Shown: positions 62,675 to 64,000 of the stretch, one piece after another | Layout: the number at the start of each line of letters is the position of its first letter | How positions within the stretch are numbered: the first letter of the stretch is position 1 | Assembly (NCBI GenBank): GCA_002422395.1 | Contig: DIUY01000011.1 | Span: 62,001-126,000, forward strand | DNA: 64,000 bases | DNA from: Methylococcaceae bacterium UBA6146 | Lineage (GTDB): Bacteria; Pseudomonadota; Gammaproteobacteria; Methylococcales; Methylomonadaceae | Direction of reading: 5' to 3' | Program-made: the position numbers and the translations under genes | The notes under the pieces: model-generated | The model's input: only the letters and a program-made list of their open reading frames with translations | Database searches by the model: none | Told to the model about the DNA's origin: nothing

Positions 62675-64000
62675 TTATTTGGACATTTTTCTGTGCATCA
62701 CGTGGAAAATCGTGTTTTGTTCCAGTGTGCCTTGGAACAGATGTGCGCCCGGGCCTTGGGCATAGATTGCCACATCTTCACCCGCGTGGGTTTCAGAGCC
62801 TAATGGCACAAGGGCTTCTTGGTGGAAGTTTGCATCGGTAGTGTCAACAGCGGTCATGTCTTCGAAACGGCCAGCCTGAACTGGAGTCGCATAAACATCA
62901 TCACCCGCCACGCCTGTGTGGTAGCCTAAACCATTGGCATAAGACAATGTAGTGTAAGGTGCATTGTCAGAAGCTTTTTCGTAAGTTGCTGAACCTGGCT
63001 CGATCACTTTGCCCAAGATGTTGTTTCCACGTTGCGGGTAACCGGCAATTGTAAACGTATGGCTGTGGTCAGCTGTGACAACAATCAACGTGTTGTCCAA
63101 TTCACCCATTGCTTTTAACGTGTCGACGGCTTTTTGCACGGCATCAGCCATAGCGATGGTGTCAGTCAATGCGCGGTAAGCGTTGCCCGCATGGTGGGCG
63201 TGGTCGATACGGCCTGCTTCAATTTGAAGATAAAAACCTTTGTCGTTCTTTTTCAGGACTTGGATAGCTTTTTCTGTCATCGCCGCCAAGCTTGGTTCGC
63301 CAGCAGTGTCATTCAAACGGTCAGCTTCATATTTCATGTGTGAACGTTCAAACAGCCCCAGCAGGTGAGTGGTGGTGTTTGGGTCGATTGCGTCAAATTG
63401 GCTTTGGTTCCAGATGAAAGAACTGTTTGCGCCAAATTTAGTAGTCCATTCAGCGGTCAAATCACGGCCATCTTTACGTCTGCCGAATTTTCCTGCATCT
63501 TCTGGATCCGCTTTGGTGTTAGGGCGGAAATATTCACGACCGCCACCTAGCACAACATCTATGCCATCGCCGCTTTTGAACTCAATCAACTGACGGGCAA
63601 TATCAGGGACCGCGCAACCGGCTGGTTGGTTAGAATCCGCTTCCCAGTTACGTTCTGGTGAATGGGCGTAATTGGCCGCAGGTGTGGCATGAGTGATACG
63701 GGCGGTAGAAATCACACCGGTTGCTTTGCCGTAAGCTTCAGCAATTTCCAGGATGGTTTTTAATTTGTGGGTTTTGATGTCAGTTGCGCAATCTGAACGG
63801 GTAACGCCTTGGTCGAGTGACAGTACGCCATCCAATGTTTTTACACCAGTGACCATTGCAGTCATTGTTGGTGCTGAATCAGAGGTTTGTTGGTTGGTGC
63901 TGTAAGTTTTTGACAGCGCCAGATGGGGGAAAAGCTCGAAACTTAGCGAATTTTCTTCGCCGCTGCTAGCGGGCTTAGTGATGCTGGCGTCGATGATATT
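62675..64000 (-). CDS. Alkaline phosphatase, 5' partial
   Basis: Periplasmic-type phosphomonoesterase; 441 residues are visible and the frame remains open to the window end. The nucleophile lies in TNQQTSDSAPTMTAMVTG (DSA motif), upstream of the ATG at 63865, so that ATG is internal. Metal and active-site segments are VLGGGREYF, EAGRIDHAHHAGN, VVTADHSHTF and ETHAGEDVAIYAQGP. The missing part should carry the signal peptide and the first metal ligand. Confidence 0.92.
   Translation of the reverse strand, partial: NIIDASITKPASSGEENSLSFELFPHLALSKTYSTNQQTSDSAPTMTAMVTGVKTLDGVLSLDQGVTRSDCATDIKTHKLKTILEIAEAYGKATGVISTARITHATPAANYAHSPERNWEADSNQPAGCAVPDIARQLIEFKSGDGIDVVLGGGREYFRPNTKADPEDAGKFGRRKDGRDLTAEWTTKFGANSSFIWNQSQFDAIDPNTTTHLLGLFERSHMKYEADRLNDTAGEPSLAAMTEKAIQVLKKNDKGFYLQIEAGRIDHAHHAGNAYRALTDTIAMADAVQKAVDTLKAMGELDNTLIVVTADHSHTFTIAGYPQRGNNILGKVIEPGSATYEKASDNAPYTTLSYANGLGYHTGVAGDDVYATPVQAGRFEDMTAVDTTDANFHQEALVPLGSETHAGEDVAIYAQGPGAHLFQGTLEQNTIFHVMHRKMSK

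Overview
The window looks like a chromosomal segment of a gammaproteobacterium. The order of the division and cell wall (dcw) cluster, the meso-diaminopimelate-type MurE, the lipid A/KDO genes and the complete type I-F CRISPR-Cas system all fit that class. A methanotroph-like member of the Methylococcales is my best guess, from general resemblance of the proteins only. No rRNA or tRNA gene was recognised, and neither was a complete insertion sequence.

Layout. Positions 1-15.5 kb hold the distal dcw cluster on the + strand: ftsI (5' end outside the window), murE, murF, mraY, murD, ftsW, murG, murC, murB, ddl, ftsQ, ftsA and ftsZ. Most neighbours overlap by a few bases or lie within a few bases of each other, so this is probably one transcription unit that makes lipid II, exports or polymerises it, and builds the Z ring. 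A 1228-residue flavin/iron-sulfur oxidoreductase follows (15.8-19.5 kb). It looks like a fusion of a GltD/NfnB-like half with a PyrK/NfnA-like half.

19.5-30.1 kb is a type I-F CRISPR-Cas locus on the - strand. It comprises an array of 15 repeats and 14 spacers, a leader, cas6f, cas7f, cas5f, cas8f, cas2-3 and, further upstream, cas1. The normally contiguous cas1 and cas2-3 are separated by a DUF1778/GNAT toxin-antitoxin pair on the opposite strand and by a 75-bp element at 28210-28284. This element is the main discovery candidate. It consists of two degenerate copies of the array repeat around a 19-nt spacer. The first copy keeps the exact 8-nt crRNA 5' handle and a compensated hairpin. The second copy keeps the 3' hairpin. 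The spacer matches the cas2-3/csy promoter about 70 bp away, next to a correct 5'-CC PAM. Two of its first three mismatches fall at positions 6 and 12, which type I-F effectors flip out. I read it as a Cas-regulating crRNA-like RNA (CreR type) that would make the Csy complex repress its own operon.

30.3-45.7 kb is a mixed region: a DUF389 membrane protein, a large MASE1-PAS-GAF-GGDEF-EAL protein, a sulfotransferase, PncC, a peroxiredoxin, an AP2-like DNA-binding protein, a probably frameshifted outer-membrane-type gene, a membrane-anchored multicopper oxidase and a secreted beta-propeller protein. 45.9-54.4 kb is mostly housekeeping on the + strand: heme O synthase, ybiB, yqhA, a thioredoxin-fold protein, fumC, an MFS transporter and the exbB-exbD-lpxK-ycaR-kdsB operon. 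54.8-64 kb holds glgX, aroC, prmB, a TPR lipoprotein, two small + strand genes, a lipoprotein and an alkaline phosphatase that runs off the right end.

Intergenic regions carry several palindromic, MITE/REP-like elements. Related copies lie near 35.8, 54.4 and 60.1 kb, and other palindromes near 15.6, 28.1, 40.1, 50.0 and 54.6 kb.
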